Source of the DNA: Salminus brasiliensis
Taxonomy: Eukaryota > Chordata > Actinopteri > Characiformes > Bryconidae
NCBI RefSeq assembly: GCF_030463535.1
Contig: NC_132881.1
Span: forward strand, 2,205,845 to 2,269,844
Direction of reading: 5' to 3'
Length of the DNA stretch: 64,000 bases
Part shown: one piece after another, positions 39,457 through 52,600 of the stretch
Numbering within the stretch: position 1 is the stretch's first letter
Layout: every line of letters starts with the position of its first letter
Program-made: the position numbers and the translations under genes
The notes under the pieces: generated by a model
The model's database searches: none
Seen by the model: the letters and a program-made list of their open reading frames with translations, nothing else
Told to the model about the DNA's origin: nothing

Positions 39457-42154
39457 ATGGAGCAGCAGCAGCAGGAATGGAGACTAAGCCTCGTCTATTT
39501 TCAGGTAAAATCACCGTGTTTTACTGTAGCTAGCTACTGTGCGCAGGTTTACATAGCTAGCGTGCTATCTGTCTGTTCGGGCTAACCTGGGGTGAAGCGA
39601 GTAGTTCGAGTAATGGAGAAGCTGCAACGACACTGCGCTGTTCTTAGAAAGCAGCAGGTGCTGAATGTATTAATGATGATATTCTGAGAAAGTCATGAGT
39701 AAAAGGTCCCAGTATCCAGACTTAGCTAGCTACACTCATCAGCTATAGCTAGTGCTAGCTAGCTAAATCTCCATGGATTAGCAGTGATGCTGTGGATGAG
39801 GGGTAGCTAGCTAGCCAACGTCTCAGGTCTTAAGCCCATTTCACACTAGACGTGGTAATATTAATATATTTCTAATGAATATAGCCTTAATTAATATATT
39901 AATCATATTATAACCAACTGTGCAGAATACAGTACTGTTCCTCCTCCTCCTCCTCCTCCTCCTCATCAACAGACAGAACAACGGCTGCTAGACTCCTTTT
40001 AAGTAGTTAAAAGTTAATAATGAAAAAAGTTCTTAAACTTAGTCTACATGAGCATTTTAAGCAATATACAAAACATTAAGATTAATTATGTAGATAATGT
40101 CAGAAAAGTAGGGGCACTTACTACAGCAAAGGCTACAAACTCCCTACTAGTGCCCTTGATTTCAGTGCCCTGAAGTTCCTCCCTAGGTCCCCAGCTCAGG
40201 GATGTCCAATCTGATCCACAAAGGATCCACAAACTGGCTCCAGGTTTTCAGTCTAAACAACCAGCAGCACACCTGATTTGACTTGTCTGCAGACCACTGA
40301 TCACCTGTGCTACTGCACCCCCCCGTAGCAATTTTCATTTTATCTACATCATATGTCCAAATATTTGTGGACATCCTGTCTAATAAGTGCATTTGGCCTT
40401 TGCTGACACAGATGTGCAGATGCACACACAGGTTGACTAGTCCCTGTGGAGAAGTACTGCCAATAGAATAGGACTCTCTGGAGCCGATAAACGACATGAC
40501 CCTATTGGCACCATGCTGCCTATTAATGCCAGGTGTGGGCTAGTAGGGGGGTATAAAGCCCCCATCCAGCCCCCAAAGCTCCATCCAGTACTTTTGGGAT
40601 GAGTTGGGGATGATGAGGTAGGGCTATGATCATCAAACATCCTGACCTTTTCTGGACAGTAGAGACTCCAACAGAAGCAGGGTCAGCTTTTTTAATACCC
40701 TTGATTTCAGAAAAAAATCAACCTTACCTTTGATTTTTAATATTAAATATTAATATTAATGAAACCACACATCTCAAGGTGAAGCAAACGTTAGTTAGCT
40801 AGCTAGTGCATGGGTTGTTTAAATAGGTGATGTTCTTATGCACATTTCCTTGTTTTTTATATTTATTTTGTTTTTGTTTATTTTTTGTTTATTTTTGTTT
40901 ATTTTATTTTGTTTTTATTTATTTATTTATTTTTTATAAACCCTCCCCTCTCTCTCCTACTCTAGGCTCAGTGTCGGGGTTATCTGACCAGGAAAGACCT
41001 TCGGTCAGTTCAGGCTGAGTTTGAGGATGTGGTCAAAGAACTTGAGGGTTCTTTAGAGCACCTGATCTGGAGGGGCCAGTTTTTACCCAAACCCCACTTT
41101 ACTGACCGAGTGAGTGTTGATTTGCAGTCCAGTCTTACAGTCCACCTGCACTGTCCAGTGCATGCGTGTTTTTCCTGCTCTGGGACGCCTGATTCTGCTC
41201 TACAGTACGACTGTCAGATGTGGATAAAGCACCATTTCTGTCATTTTGATTCAGAGGGTAGAAAAAAAATCACAAAATTCATAAGTTCAGAACTGATCAT
41301 CCTGGATGTTGATGTGATGTGATGTGTGTGTGTGTTCTGATGTTTCTTGTTTTTCAGGTGGGGCTACTGTTCAGGTATCGTCAACCAAAGATCCAAACAC
41401 AGGATTGTCCTGAAGCTCCAGAGAAACTGGAGGAAAAGTCACCCCCAAACTCTGAGATCTTTGTGGCAGAGAAAGATGAAGAACCCAACGGCAGTTTGCA
41501 GAGAGACGCCAGACAGATTTCCACACCACCAGAGGGCGATAGAGAGGTGACAGTGAGCGAGGGCTGGATTGAAAAAGCTGAAGGTTTGAACAGCGTGGCC
41601 TTGGAGACAAACGGCTTACTGCAAAAAGGTGTGTGTTTGATGGTGACGCTGGGTATTAGTCTGCTATGCTCACGTATGAGTTCCTTTTAAAGTTCTCACA
41701 AGACCAGGATGATGATATTGATACTGGCATTAACTCTAGATCAAAGTTCTCAATATGAAACAGTACTGTGGAGATGACTCCGATGGTTCATGGTCACCAA
41801 GGGTGAAGTTCCAAGTTTTCTACACCTTTATTAGGCCTATACTCCAGCAAAAAGGTTCTTTACCGTTCTCAAACATAGTGGATTTATGCTTGGTGCTTGG
41901 TTCAAATAGGTTTCTCACCAACCACAAGAACCTTTTAATCAGGCAAAAGAACCATGTTCAGATCCAGATGGCTGTAAATAACCACTGCCTTTAGTAAAGA
42001 ACTCTTGAAGGGCTCTTGGACAAGTGTAGCCTCTTGCTGTGTTAATGGTAGATCACTACTGGAAATTCCTTTAGCCCTAATCTAGGTGTGGCAATCATCT
42101 GGAAAACTTATTGGAAGGAACCCAGAACAAAATAAGTAGTTGCTAACTGCAGAT

Positions 42155-42218
<64 letters not shown>

Positions 42219-43337
42219 TGTCACACAGCTCCAGGGGCTTAGGGTTGTGGGTTCAATCCCTGCTCGGGACACTGTCTTGAGGAGTTTGGTGTGTTCTCCC
42301 CTGTCCTTGCGGGTTTCCTCCATGTACTCCAGTTTCTCGCCTCCCAAAAAATGGCCATGGTAGCTGAATGGCACCATGTGTGGTACCCTGCGGTGGGCTG
42401 TTGGGCGTTCCGGCCTTCTGCCCAGGAAGGCTTCTGGGTGGTGTAAGGAAGAAGTGGATAAGATGATGGGTGGATGGATGGATGGCTTATGATGGTTTTA
42501 GAACTTTTATTTGATATTTTGTGCTTCATTAACTCTGGAGTGTGTTTGTTTGTTTTTTCTGACAGGACCCCGGACATGCTCGCTTCTCAAAGATGTAGCA
42601 CACACTCCTGAAGCTCTGAGACAGCACAGGAAAGCGTTGGCCATGGAGCTACTGTGGATTCAACAGGCCATCGCTAGCAGGAAGAAAGTATGACATCTTA
42701 ATATTGTCGCTGTCCGGATCCAACCTTTAGGACTGGGGAAAAAGTTCTGAACTTTAGTTTTAAGATGAGCAGGGGTGGCTCAGTGGTTAGAACGCTGGGT
42801 TATTCCTCACAGGGTTGTGGATCAGGATCAGGACATCCATCATTTTTGAAGTTTCTATCTTCTGAGAGACCACGTCTTAGGTTTTATTTGCTTGTTCGTT
42901 TAGTAGTAGTCCACTTTCGATTGTTTCAGACCATAAAAATTAAGAAATATAATTCATTTATTGCATTATCAGCCTGAGAATGAAACTGGCTACGCAAATA
43001 AGCTCTTTTCTTATTGGCTGCCCTGTATTGTGCCTCTGGAAGCAGTCTGGGCTGAAACACTCTTGTAACTTTATTGAGAATAGGCAGATCTAAACAGCTA
43101 AAGAACTATAAGAATAAGAATGTATAGGCATGTGGACTTGGATAGTGATTGGGACCTTTTGAAATTAACTCTATCTACTGCATCAAACTCTTATTAAAAA
43201 TAAATGATGGATTTTGGCATCAGAAAAGAAGTAGTGTTTTGACCCTGTGTGCTTTAGTGCGTGCCGTTCTTGTGCTTCATGCTGTGCTTTCCTCTTGGCA
43301 GTATCTGACCCTGAAACAGAAGATGGAGGTGGCCTAG
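39457..43337 (+). CDS. iqcc: IQCC, IQ motif-containing protein C, short form
   Basis: Function poorly known; the IQ motif predicts calmodulin binding. Coding exons: 39457-39504, 40966-41109, 41358-41628, 42566-42687, 43302-43337; 621 nt, 206 aa, phases consistent. Exon 1 gives MEQQQQEWRLSLVYFQ. The IQ motif spans the first junction (FQAQCRGYLTRKDLRSVQAE), followed by FEDVVKELEGSLEHLIWRGQ, as in human. The acidic middle exon is unconserved. The C-terminus LAMELLWIQQAIASRKKYLT then LKQKMEVA matches human [24 protein letters not shown], but the protein stops there; the long C-terminal half of the 466-aa human protein is missing. A poly(A) signal lies at 43698-43703. The gene lies between ccdc28b and dcdc2b, the same order as in human. 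Start chosen as the first ATG with the correct phase into exon 2. Confidence 0.94.
42158..42217. repeat. (GT)n microsatellite
   Basis: About 30 GT units in iqcc intron 3, immediately upstream of a SINE. Confidence 0.95.
42225..42486 (+). repeat. tRNA-SINE with (GGAT)n tail (V-SINE-like)
   Basis: 'gggttgtgggttcaatccctg' (B box), 'ggtgtgttctcccctgtccttgcgggtttcctcc', 'tactccagtttctcgcctccc', 'accctgcggtgggctgttgg' and 'gtggataagatgatgggtggatggatggatgg'. This is the classic order of a fish V-type SINE ending in GGAT repeats. Confidence 0.75.
42765..42830 (+). repeat. tRNA-derived SINE head fragment (family B)
   Basis: 'ggggtggctcagtggttagaacgctgggtta' and 'cagggttgtgg' retain the tRNA-like head; the rest is missing. 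Confidence 0.65.
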
Positions 43338-43697
43338 CAACAGAGGACTGAAATGATGGACAGTGGTGCCAGAAGTGAAGGTTCTGATTGGCAGCGCAGA
43401 CATGCTGACCTGTTTCATTTCTGGAAATGGAAAGAAGGCAAAGGACTTTTCAAATATTTAAAACACTGAGACTGTGACTGGTGGTTTGTCATGTCTGTGT
43501 GTGTGAGAGAGTGAATTGTGAACGTCTTCTATGAAGATAAACGCTGTTGAATCTGCATATGATATTTGACATATAGAAGTCAGAGAGCACCATTTGTTTA
43601 TTTCATCTCTAGTCAAAATGGTACAAGTTGGAGTTTTTTTTCTTACTGAAAGATAAATGGCAGAAAACATCTATATGTGTCAATATAGCTTCAGCAT

Positions 43698-43703
43698 AAT
43701 AAA
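43698..43703 (+). terminator. Likely iqcc poly(A) signal
   Basis: AATAAA 360 bases after the iqcc stop, in 'cagcataataaaagcatg'. Confidence 0.7.
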
Positions 43704-43809
43704 AGCATGAACTGTCACTTTTATTAAAGCTTCCGTTACTTAAAGGAGACTCTCATTCAGTGTTTTTGCAGAATCCTGCCCGGAACCAAAGCGTACCACC
43801 TCATCTGTT

Positions 43810-45015
43810 AAACACAGTGGTGGTGGTGTTCTGAAATCTGTTTTCCCCATCTCCAAAGTTTAGTCATTGAAGTTGAAGCATTTTCTGCTTCTGGATTTCT
43901 TACTAATAATAATATCAGATCTGCACAGCCATTCTGACTAGTCAAATTGCCAGGGTGACTTATCCTTAATGTATTTAGATATAATACTGTATTAAAGATA
44001 TTATACAGATATCTACACTGTAATTCTAAAAGTAAAAAGTCCAGGTCCACATATGTGCAAATAAATTTTGACTGGTGCAAATGCTAATTCAATATACCTC
44101 TGATGTAGTTTTGATTACTAGTGATATCCAAGTGCAGTTTTAGATCTCTATATTGTCATTTTAGATTTTTACAATTTGAGTTTTGACTGGTAAAAAGTGT
44201 ATTAATATCTAACTCGAGTGTTTACTAGTAAGAATGACAGTGTAGATATCTGTAACTGGAGGTTTTACTAGTAAAAGGTAATTGTAGAAATCTGGAGTTT
44301 GTACTAGTAAAAAGGTCATTTCAGATTTCAGAGTGAAATTCCCAGTGAATCCCAAAAAATCAATGGTAACACATGACTACTCAAAGTTACATGAAGGATA
44401 TGTCATCCTGGCAGTATGACTAGTCAGAATAGCTTATAGATCTGATAGAATTACTAGTAAATGTTTTGTAGCTGATCTAAAATTATGTAAAAGATTTCTA
44501 TTAGTTATAAATGGCATTACGGAGATCTCAAATTTGAGTTTATTTATTTATTTATTTTTATTTGTTGAATTTTTCCACTTTTTCTCCCAATTAACCCTCT
44601 AATTCATAACTCCTCTTAGCCCTGATGAGAGAGAGCACGACTGTTAGTGCTCTCTAGGACTTCCCAGGCCATGCTGGTAGCACATTAGACCACTGCCTGG
44701 GGTCTTCTCTGAAAGATCTCCTGAAAATGAACAGCTTGTGTTTGGACTGTAGCTTAAAGAAATGAAGGCTGGACTCGGACACTGTGCACTGTGGTGTATG
44801 TCACACCTTTTTGTAGTGACGACTCGCCCTTTAGCTTCATTACAGCTTTTATTCTTTTCAGCTTTCAATCTTTCAGAGAGTTTCCCTCCCCTCCTGCCTG
44901 ACACTGCTAAACATGGTGGTGGTAGTGTTCTGATATCTGCATGGAGATTGTCCAGTCGTTGAAGTTAGAGCCCTTTCTGCTTCTCAGCATCCAAGTATTA
45001 TTGTCGTCCTAATAA
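43810..45015. repeat. Composite repeat: ~100-bp direct repeats flanking an ACTAGTAAA block
   Basis: 43810-43912 and 44908-45015 share 'aaaca..gtggtggt.gtgttctga.atctg', 'agt.gttgaagtt.ga', 'tttctgcttct' and a terminal 'ctaataa'. Between them (44100-44470) the palindromic ACTAGT core recurs in phrases like 'gttttactagtaaaagg'. 44550-44720 is an inverted family A SINE fragment ('ctttttctcccaattaa'). No gene seen. Confidence 0.55.
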
Positions 45016-45099
45016 ACGTAAAAGTGAGCAAGTCACGGTTCCTGAAAGTGTTTTTGTTCTACTTTATAGATACAGGTGATCTTGTAAAGGGAACACGAT

Positions 45100-45448
45100 G
45101 AGAGGTGACAAGGTCATCAGATTTATACCTTCAGGACCTGTTGTACTCTCTCTCTCTCTCTCTCTCTCTTTTTGTGTATGTCTCTCTCCCTTCTCCCCTC
45201 TATCCCTCCTCCTCCCGCTCTTTTGTTGTTACCACCGTTCGCTGGCAGCGCTGCCATAGCAACCAGGAAACACTTCAGTGTGTGCGTGAGAGACACTAAC
45301 CGCGCGTGAGCGGCTGTGGAGCGCTGCACCGCACAAGAAGACAGCTTAAGAACCAAGATCTTATTCCTCACAGCGCGCCGAGCATCCCCGCTCTCCTGAG
45401 GCACACCTGTGTAAACTGTGTGGTGTTATTTGGATGCTGTAATCCCCT
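45100..45448 (+). promoter_or_regulatory. Probable dcdc2b promoter, X-box-like RFX site and untranslated exon
   Basis: GC-rich sequence at 45230-45400 follows a (CT)n run. GCTGCCATAGCAACC at 45250-45264 fits the RFX X-box (GTNRCC-N2-RGYAAC) with one mismatch in the first half-site. A donor CCCCT|GTGAGT at 45449 would end a non-coding exon joining the acceptor at 46714. X-boxes drive ciliary genes, and DCDC2-family proteins are ciliary/microtubule-associated, so the site fits its position; direct use is inferred. Confidence 0.55.
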
Positions 45449-45864
45449 GTGAGTATATACATATATATACATATATATACAGATGTGGATGTGTATGTTT
45501 GTGGGGGTGTGTGAGGAGGAATGTATGAGGTGTGTGTGTGTGTGTGTATATATTTACAGCTAAATGAGGTCATGTTCAGTTGGAATGTGAAAAGTGGTGA
45601 TGAAACTTTCTGTGTGCTGAAGATGCCGTTATGTGGGTGTTTTGTATGTCTGCGGTGCAAACAGCCGTTCAGATGGTCTATGTAAGAGAATGTGGGAGGT
45701 GCGTGGGCATGGGGTCAGAGAAGTGTGTTTGTGTGTTTGGGTTGTCACGATACCTGAACGTCGACTCTGATAGTGATGCATATGTTTGGTTTTACTAAAG
45801 TGATACTATGGTAAAATAACTAAAACACCTGCTGCTGTTTAAACATCAATTATATACATTTTTG

Positions 45865-46130
45865 GTTCTGCCAATTAACCCACCCAGTCGTAGCTCTCCC
45901 AGCACTAGCACTGCTCCCGACACTAGGGCCGATACATGTGAAGTCAGACCCCTCCTCTTTTCAAACTGGGCATCACCGGACAGCTGACATGCAAGACGCC
46001 TGTGCCGGCTAACATCACTCTACGAGTGTTGAGGGAGGGAGCACCTACATCTACCCACCCAGCTGTTGTGCTCTCTCTGACTCCGGCTGCTGATGGCAAA
46101 GCAGCATTACTATTATATATGATGACGATT
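45865..46130 (-). repeat. tRNA-derived SINE (family A), inverted
   Basis: On the minus strand it reads 'catcagcagccggagtcagagagagcacaac', 'gggtgggtagatgtagg', 'gccggcacaggcgtctt', 'gacttcacatgtatcgg', 'agtgctagtgctgggag', 'gggttaattggcag': body and tail of family A in order. It sits in the dcdc2b 5' intron. Confidence 0.85.
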
Positions 46131-46327
46131 CAAGACTTGACTATACTAAGCAGTGAGCTTTTTAAAACCGGGTTTGTAACTGACTCATGTTTAGCAGTTT
46201 GCCGAACCTCCACAAGGTGGCGATATTAAAAATATTTAAATATATTATAAGTAGGTTGTGACGGCTCTTAAAAGGAGTAGCCTCTGCGCTAAACTTGATA
46301 TTATCATTTTTTTTTTCATTTACCCTA

Positions 46328-46570
46328 GATGTATACTAAATGTCCAAATGTTTGTGGACACCCTTTTAATGAATGCATAAAATCTTTTGGCACCATGCTT
46401 AATACCAGAGGGGCATAAAGCCCCCAGCATTGAGCTGTGGAGCAGTGGAGGAACTGTGTTTTCTGGAATGATGGGTAGTGCTATAGTCAATACTTTTGGG
46501 TTGAGTTGGGGATGAGGTGGATGATCACCCAACATCCTGACCTCACAATGCTCTTGTGGCTAAATGCAAT
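46328..46570 (+). mobile_element. MITE (family F), internally deleted copy
   Basis: 'aaatgtccaaatgtttgtggacaccc' terminus, 'aatgaatgca', 'ggcaccatgct', 'aataccagaggggcataaagcccccagcattgagctgtggagcagtggaggaactgtgttttctggaatgatggg' in fragments, 'ttgggttgagttggggatgagg'. The central part present in other copies is missing. Confidence 0.75.
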
Positions 46571-46651
46571 TACATGAGCAGGATCCAACAACAATGTCGA
46601 ATTAGTCTGTTTATAGAATTGAGCTCCGAGTTCTTTAGTGAAGTGTGAATA

Positions 46652-46653
<2 letters not shown>

Positions 46654-46709
<56 letters not shown>
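46654..46709. repeat. (GT)n tract immediately upstream of the first dcdc2b coding exon
   Basis: About 28 GT units ending five bases before the acceptor (GTTACAG) at 46714, where a polypyrimidine tract is normally expected. Confidence 0.95.
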
Positions 46710-46712
<3 letters not shown>

Positions 46713-46744
46713 AGGACGAAAATCAGCCCTGCCCGCTCAGAGAA

Positions 46745-49624
46745 ATGGCCTCCACTGGGGTCAGCACTCTTCTGCCCCCTGTGAAAAGTGTGATGGTGTA
46801 CAGGAATGGAGATCCTTTCTTTGCAGGTCTGTTAATAACTGTTCATTTCAGCTGTTCCACAAGGTCCTCCCCTATTCTGGTTGTTCCACAAGGTCCTCCC
46901 CTATTCTGGTTGTTCCACACTCCCCTGTTCTCGCTGTCCTTGTCTTTCTCAGTTCCCCCTGTTCTGGAACGTTCTTCTCCATTTACACTCGTAGTGTAGT
47001 TTTATATACTTATACTGTTGTAGATTGTTCTCTGTTCACATCAGTTTATGTGGGTAATCGTTTCTTATTCTGGAAGAACGGTGGTAGGGAGCGTTGGGTA
47101 GGTGCAGCGTTGAGGTGTTGAGAATTAGTCTGAATGAAGGGTCCTGCAGAACCCCTGCCCTGCTTGTTTTTTCTGCTCGATCACACCCACGTCAGCTCAG
47201 GAACGGCCTGTTAGCTAGCTGATTAGCTTGATGAGGTGTACCAGATACCAAAAATACAGGACAAGGGTTCTCCGGGTACTTCAGAATGCCCTGCCTGTAG
47301 TTCCCCCTGTAATCAGTGTGAACTCGCTTCAGCAACTGTTGTTTTCTTTGTCTGTGGTTCTGATCTAGGGAGGAGGTTCATTGTGAACCATAGGCAGATC
47401 TCCACCATGGAAGCATTCCTAAATGATGTAACTGTCAGCATCGGAGCTCCGCTGGCTATTCGGACTCTGTACACCCCGCGGCATGGCCACAGAGTGCCCG
47501 ACCTGGACCACCTTCAGCAGGGGGCACAGTATGTGGCTGCAGGCTTTGAGAGGTTCAAGAAAATTGAGTGAGTACTGACTAACCAGACCTGCACATATTA
47601 AATTAAATGTCCTATAAAATGTAGAAATATCTATAAAAAAATAATATAATATGAAATGTGTGTGCACATACGTTTTAACACCCCAAAAATACCATGTCCA
47701 TGTGGGGCCTGTATGGGTAGCCCAACTGGGAACCAGAAAGATTTGTTCATGGGTTCCATGTTGGCCTCTCATTTGGATGCCCACCGGGGTCCCTCCAGGG
47801 TTAGTTATATGACCAGAATACAACATGGGCCCCTTTTTGGTTGTACATTGCACATGGGGCCTACATGGGACCCTTGTGAGATTAGCTAGGCTGGAATATA
47901 TTTTGAAGTATGTAAACAAATTAGTAATATTAATAATAAGCAATTATTAATATACTATATTATAATATGAAACTAATTTAATGGTGTAATGATGCTTTTT
48001 AAAAATGTATAAAGGTGTAATGATGCTCTTTTTTTTTTTTTGGACACCTTAAAGCTGTCCAGTGTCCTACTGAGAATGATTTTACATATTTATCTGCAGC
48101 TAATTTGTTTTTATTTTTGTTTTTCTGAACAGTCTGGTTGAACTTCTTTTTTTTTTTTTATTGGTGCTGGAGTTTTCAAATAAGTGCCCCAGCTACTCCA
48201 CAGGGGGTGCTCACTTTATTACCAGTGTGTTCTGGAAATAATGTGAAGCAGTAAAGTAAAAAAATACAGTCTGCCCCAAATCATCTGGGCCGAATGGCCT
48301 GTCAGTTGCAGCAGCTTCAGACTGGGTTCACACACTAAAAAAAAAAGCCTTTTCTGCCTTTTGTTAAACTGATTTTTGTTCCCACCTTCCACTTTGGCCC
48401 AGAATGTATTACAAAGCGAGGATTGTTAGCCATATAACTACAAAACCGCTGGGTCATTTTCTCTTGGGTTGGGGCCAGTTAAAGAAAGCACAGTTTTACC
48501 CCAAATGTAGCGAAAAGGCTAAGACATGTCTGAAATGTGCTTCTTTAGTTTTGCACTGGAGCTGCTAGTATAGGCTGATATAGCAGTAGTAACAACAGAA
48601 ACTTGTAGTTAGCAGTTTAAGAGTTTTACCAAATGTAAAATATATGGACTTGTTGTTGGCAATATAGGTAGGTAGTGTGTTTATTTAGTTTTGCACTGGA
48701 GTTACAAGACTAATGTAGCTAACAAATAACAGGATGTTTATAACTTGAAGTTTAGCAGTTTAACCAAAAGGGCAAAGCGTGGATTTAGAGCAGCTGTAAA
48801 GCGGCACATAAAACCCAAAATGCAGTCAGTCAGCCAGGACATGTTTGGTTTCCAAGTTGTGTTGCTTTAGTTGTGTTAATGTCTTGATGTGTTTCAAATG
48901 TTATCAGGGGACAAATAATTAAAAAATAATGTTGCAATAATGCATTAATACGTTTTTAGTTTTTTCCAATTGTACAATTAATAACGGGTCACTAAGCCGT
49001 ACCCAAGCCTTCAGTGGATTAGGCAGTTTCCACTTGAACAGTATTCTTCTGCGAGCCAATAGAGAGGCAAAAGCATAGGGCTTTTTTTTTTGTTTGTTTG
49101 ATTTTAGTCTATCTAGTCACATCGGTAATGTTTTGTAGACTTGCTTATGTGGTTTCTGACCCTATATGACACACCATTTTCCATAAACAGGGACTATAAT
49201 CGGGACAAAAGGCTGTTTTTAGCTGTGGAACAGTAACCTGAGTGTGAGTATAATCTATTCTGTGGTGATTTTGTCTCTCTCTCTCTCTCTCTCAGTTATT
49301 TGAGCGTGGGCCTGAAGAGAGCGCCAGTGGCCAGGCCTGGAGAGGTAGGTTTGTGTAGGAGGCGTCGCTGCTTCATTACACATTAATCCTTACCAAATGA
49401 AAGCATGTCTCTAAGAATGAAGAGGTGAGAGGTGGCTACAGTTGGATTTAACCGTCTGAGGATTAAAGTCACACTTCATTAAAGGAAATAGAAGAGAAAT
49501 CTGTTTAAACTCCATTTAAATTCAATATAAATCAGATTCACACACTGTGTGAGGGATTAACCAACATGGGCCTGTGGAGATAGTGAAGGTGATTGGTGGG
49601 AAATTAGGATTTTTGCATAGAATA

Positions 49625-49659
<35 letters not shown>

Positions 49660-52600
49660 TACTCATTTGTAACAATTGTAAACACGCATATATATTTATG
49701 TTTAGAGTAAATGAGTCTTTCTCAGGAATGAGTGCCCTTTGGGAAGATTAAAAAAACTCCACATTCAGCTCCGTAACAACTCCATGTTGTTTCGGGTTTG
49801 AATGTGACGGGGTTGTAGGTTTGGCTATTGCCTTTCTATACTAGCAGCCACTATTGTATACATTGCTGTTTTTACATCAGATATTTCTCTACTTGGTTCA
49901 ATGCCACATTTTGTAGATTTTTTTTAGATTTTAAGTAGGGACAGGGTTGAAACATGAGTCTTTATGAGGTTAAACTGGAAGTTAGCATGTTTTAATATTT
50001 AGCGTAGAGGGAAGATGATCGTACCTCTATTCAAACCCTGCGGTCAAAGATACTTCAGTGTTGTTGCTTCCTTAAAATGATGACAGAAATATCAAACCAT
50101 TCATGTTTAGACTGATGTGTTACAGGATTGAATGAGGGGCACCAGAAAATGCTGCAATATTTATAAATACCTACGTCATTATAATTGTTTTAGATTATAA
50201 AAACATTTTGTGCATTAAGTTAATTATGATTATGTTGTTGTTTTTTTTCAATTATTTGAACTTTTAATAGTCTGCTTAAATAAGATGTCAGTCATTGGGG
50301 ATATGCCAGAATGCTGACAGCCTGCTGGGGTATTTCTGTGCAGTATGTGTGGGCAGAGGTATTTCTCAGTAAAAGCACCTTTTATTATCCTGTGTTTAGT
50401 TGCTGTGTTACGGTAGTGACAACCTGTGCGTTATTGGAAAGAATGACTTTATTGTCCTTTGTAGTGAAAGCAGGGTGGGACTGTTATGGCACTGGACTTG
50501 TCAGGGCATGTTGGGGCTATAAATCAAAAGCTGTAGCTGGTAGCCTCCATAATGGCAGTCTTCAAGTATGGCTAAAATCAATAAGATAGCAGAGAGGGAG
50601 ATGGAGTGACTAGCTGGGACACCGTGGGAAATCTTGTGCAAAACTGAAATCTTTCCTTTTTGTCACATGATGATGCATCATAGAAGGAAGTAGATTTGAA
50701 TGCTTATTTGCTGTGACCCTGGCGTAAAGTAGAAACGGAGAGGTGGCAGCCTGTGTAAATGAATGATGGATGTATACACACAGTAGCTTTACTGAATTTC
50801 TCTCCCTTATCCCAAACGTAATCTATTAGCCAAGCCATTTTTGATGTCTGAAGTTTGCTTGTTTTATTTTACACATGCTAATGAAGCAACACAAGCTCAT
50901 TGTACATAATTGTACCTAAATTCCCAATTAGCTAAAATGCAATCGATCGGCCGAGATGTGTTTGGTGTCCGAGGTCTTACAGCTACCGGAAGCTACACTA
51001 TATACATACATACACACACACACACACACATGCATACATGCACATACATACCGATATTTGGGGGGGGGGGGGGGTGACGTGATGTTTTGTTGTTCTGTGA
51101 TTATATATTGTGATATTAGAAAATATAGGAATTTTCACCAGAAGTCATAAAAAAGTCAAAGATCCAATGTCATTAATAATGAATAATGGATTTGGTGTGT
51201 CCAAGACTGAAGTCAAATAAATGGTATGTAGTAGATATAACCTTTTCCCCTACTTAAAAAATACAAAAAACTTTACATTTTAGTCATTTTCCTTTTTTTG
51301 TTGAGAATATCCCAAATGCTAAACAGTAAGATATAAGCTTCCTTTACTTGTTAGCTACATTGGCCTCTTTTAACCTTCAGAAAACCCATTAAACACACCA
51401 CTAGCTACTGGGGTTGTGCATTCCCATTCATTAGTTACAGAGAGACGTTAATTGACATCAGAGCTGAACCATGGTGTTCTCTTTCTTATTAATGGATCTA
51501 TCTGAGATAGCAGCAGCGGTGACCTCACTCCTGACCTGAAGGCTTGATTGTTAATGCGTGAGTAATGAATGAATGGATGGATGGATGGATGGAGGTAAAG
51601 GTGCATTTGACAGTGGGTGTGCACACGGGTTTGTGGATGTCTGCTCTGAGTCACCTCAGGTGCCTTTTATTAATGTGTTCTCAGGTTAAACTACTCAGCA
51701 GGCCCAATGTGTCTGCAAAGTGGAGGAAAGTCATAACTCTGCCCTGCATTATACAGTGAGTAAGATGGCGTAATCACACACACTCACACACTTTTCTCCC
51801 TTTGCTGCTTTCTACACCCACACACATTTTACAGAGAAAGTCACACAGAAACTTCACCTTTAATTTCACCATGCCCATCATCATTCCTGAGAGGCTAGTG
51901 GTTCTGCTGCTGCATGCCTTATATTAGAAGGAGGAGAAAGTAGATTTTAATCAATTTAGCTGTGCATTTCTACTGTATCTTAAAATCAGAATAGCTAGAT
52001 ACAAGCCAGATATTCACATGAAATAAGCCCACTGTGTTAAGACATTGCTTTAAGCTACTTGGGCTAGCTCAGGGTATAGTTTAAAGCACCATTATGCATC
52101 ATTTTTACCTTAAAACCTGCAGCTCTTGATGCTCCACTGACTGTAATAAGGAGAATGGCGTCTCTGTCATTCCCGCTTTGGGCCGAAAGGCTGTTCCTGC
52201 ACTATGGAGCTGCATGAGGCCTCTCTCCAGAACTTTGAGTCATTCATCCATTCAGATGTTCACAAATGCATGTGGACAGCTGTCTATGAGGGGGTGCTCA
52301 AAGTGTCATCTGTATTTACTGCAGTGGAGTAAAAGTAAATTACACTCCCCACCAGTAGAGGGAGCCCAGGAGCGAAAAATACCAGTTTTCACATAATACT
52401 GCTTTGATTTAAATTGCCATCAAATTCTCGTATGTGCCACCTAATCAGCAAACGTCTCTGTGTAGTGTGTTTAGGAACGGGGACGTCCTAAGCGCCGCCA
52501 TGCGCTTCATCATTCCCCGCAGCATGCTGAAAAACCTGGAACAGATCCTCAGCCTCGTCTCGGAGAAGGCCATGCTGCGCACTGGAGCGGTTCGCAGGTA

